Below are positions 62,835 to 64,000 of a stretch of DNA of 64,000 nt, piece by piece. The position numbers and the translations under genes are program-made. The notes below the pieces were generated by a model. It was not told where the DNA came from, made no database searches, and saw nothing but the letters and a program-made list of their open reading frames with translations. How positions within the stretch are numbered: position 1 is the stretch's first letter; each line of letters opens with the position of its first letter. The stretch comes from Paenibacillus senegalensis JC66 (GTDB lineage: Bacteria > Bacillota > Bacilli > Paenibacillales > NBRC-103111). Location: assembly GCF_000285515.1 (NCBI RefSeq), contig NZ_HE610958.1, positions 663,519 to 727,518 on the forward strand, read 5' to 3'.

Positions 62835-63810
62835 TAATTTGAGTCGGGCTATTGATATAACGGGCATATGCCTGAGCTGCATCCTCAAGCGCAACCTTAT
62901 CCCGAAACAAGTCGTCTACCCGCAGCCGCCCGCTCGCTAAAAGGTCGACGTAGGCTTCCATATTGCGCCCTTCCGTCCAGCGGACAAAGCCTGCCGGATA
63001 ATCTATACTCTGCTGCTCATACAAAGCATCATATCTACCCGGTCCCCCGGCACGTGACACGATGAGACTAGCTTCTTTTGCAAACATTTTTTTGCGCGAC
63101 AAGGTTAAGGGCAAATCGCCCACAACAATGACCTTGCCGCCCATTCTTAGTAAATCAAGCGCCTGATCTATTAATTCGCCATGCTGTCCCCCTGCGCACA
63201 AAAGAACAGCATCGACGCCCCGTCTTCTAGTCGATTCATCTGCGGCCTGCTCAAGCCCCTGCCAATTCTCAAATGCTTGAATCCCCTGTATGCTGCGGGC
63301 TGTTTCACAGCGCATCGATAACAAATCACAGGCCAGCACATTACACCCTGCGGCAAAAGCCATCCGTGCTGTAATCTGGCCCAGAATTCCCAGACCAACG
63401 ACAGCAACCGTTTCGCCAAAGCTTATCTCCGCCTTGCGCAGCGCCTGAGCCGCGATGGCCCCTAGACCGACGGCAGCCGCATCCTGCAAAGAGACATGTG
63501 CGGGGAGCTTCACAGCCAGGTTGCGTGAAACAGCCAGCTGCTGGGCGTGCCTAACGTAAGGCCCTCCATAAACCGCAACCGCATCTCCAGGTTGAAGGTG
63601 TTCGACCCCATCTCCGATTTCCAGCACTATCCCGCTGGCACTGTAACCAAGATAGGATGCCCTCTCCTTGGAATTGCGAAGCATCGTCAGTTCTGTCCCC
63701 GGACTGATTGCCGAATATTGTGTTTTTATTTTCACCATACCCGGCGCCAGATCCGGGGGAGCGATTTCTGTTATGTTAATCTCACCATTTTGTGCAGCTA
63801 CAGCCTTCAT
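62812..63810 (-). CDS. Zinc-type medium-chain dehydrogenase/reductase family protein
   Basis: 332 aa. GroES-like N-terminal domain with GVEHLQPGDAVAVYGGPYVRH and Rossmann domain with VAVVGLGILGQITARMAFAAG. The usual first catalytic Cys (in GxCGTD) is absent in the N-terminal part: the sequence reads YSAISPGTELTML, like L-idonate/threonine-type or 'oxidoreductase' MDR members used in sugar and bacteriochlorophyll-type chemistry. Substrate unknown. ATG 63810 is preferred to 63825. Confidence 0.75.
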   Translation of the reverse strand: MKAVAAQNGEINITEIAPPDLAPGMVKIKTQYSAISPGTELTMLRNSKERASYLGYSASGIVLEIGDGVEHLQPGDAVAVYGGPYVRHAQQLAVSRNLAVKLPAHVSLQDAAAVGLGAIAAQALRKAEISFGETVAVVGLGILGQITARMAFAAGCNVLACDLLSMRCETARSIQGIQAFENWQGLEQAADESTRRRGVDAVLLCAGGQHGELIDQALDLLRMGGKVIVVGDLPLTLSRKKMFAKEASLIVSRAGGPGRYDALYEQQSIDYPAGFVRWTEGRNMEAYVDLLASGRLRVDDLFRDKVALEDAAQAYARYINSPTQIMGTLIEY

Positions 63811-63844
63811 GTCTGGTTCCTCCATCCATCCGTTTACCTGCTAA

Positions 63845-64000
63845 TTGTTTCGACAGTGCCATTGCATTCTATTAATTGCATTTCATTCTCTTGTTATATC
63901 GCTTTCTTTAGTTGCATTGCCTTCTATTAGTTGCATTGCATTCTTTCCGTTGCATTGCATTCTTCTGTTGCATTGCATTCTTCTGTTGCATTGCATTCTT
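63845..64000. repeat. Degenerate TTGCATTGCATTC tandem repeat at the window end
   Basis: TTGCATTGCATTCTTCTG-type units repeat with roughly 17-21 bp spacing in the leader of the dehydrogenase gene and run off the window edge. It may be the post-stop repeat of the next gene on the minus strand. Confidence 0.75.

Overview
The window looks like a chromosomal segment of a Paenibacillus-like, spore-former-type Firmicute. The evidence is the gene content: LplB/LplC/LplA-type sugar ABC transporters beside YesM/YesN-type two-component genes, YetF-, YwmB- and HemAT-like proteins, consensus GGAGG ribosome binding sites, and U-tailed hairpin terminators. No rRNA, tRNA, CRISPR array, intact prophage or intact insertion sequence was seen. 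All identifications come from reading the sequence; no database was searched.

Layout. 1-13 kb: an EgtB-like oxygenase, an aromatic-acid-exporter-like protein, small stress or hypothetical genes, a PqqD-like/M50 protease preceded by a 20-residue Cys/Trp peptide gene, an HD-GYP phosphodiesterase, a GNAT enzyme, a repeat protein, an SPL-family radical SAM protein and uracil-DNA glycosylase. 13-20 kb: an IS1182-type transposase remnant, diaminopimelate dehydrogenase, an epimerase/ROK/sodium-symporter sugar group and a globin-coupled transducer. 20-21.6 kb: a decayed PadR/ABC exporter operon. 22-40.4 kb: a large pyrimidine island with pyrF, pyrD, pyrK, an N-carbamoyl amidohydrolase, an NMT1-type ABC importer with a uridine-phosphorylase-like gene, deoB, pyrC, a PucR-family regulator, carA and carB. 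PyrB, PyrE and PyrR are not in the window. 40.4-48 kb: a PF09818-type ATPase, a YwmB-like protein, an MsrA-MsrB fusion, a YetF pseudogene and a 2-hydroxyacid dehydrogenase. 48-56 kb: a complex-sugar ABC importer with its YesN/YesM pair. 56-60 kb: a phospho-sugar catabolic operon (SIS isomerase, DeoR, class II aldolase, PfkB kinase). 60-64 kb: a PDZ/Lon-like protease and an MDR dehydrogenase.

Four things stand out. (1) A 20-codon gene encoding MKIRKLSKIKLTCWWCAWKR, with a near-perfect ribosome binding site, lies between an HD-GYP gene and a PqqD-like/M50 metalloprotease gene, followed by a strong hairpin before the protease. It resembles a peptide precursor/processing pair. (2) Six dispersed copies of a roughly 0.5-kb non-coding element each carry four 24-bp palindromes at a 51-53 bp period, most often 52 bp (about five helical turns). 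Four copies lie between a stop codon and a terminator hairpin. (3) Many genes have short degenerate tandem repeats directly after their stop codons, often repeating the stop-codon segment itself. (4) The pyrimidine island shares a TTTTGTC-containing operator-like motif in front of several of its operons.
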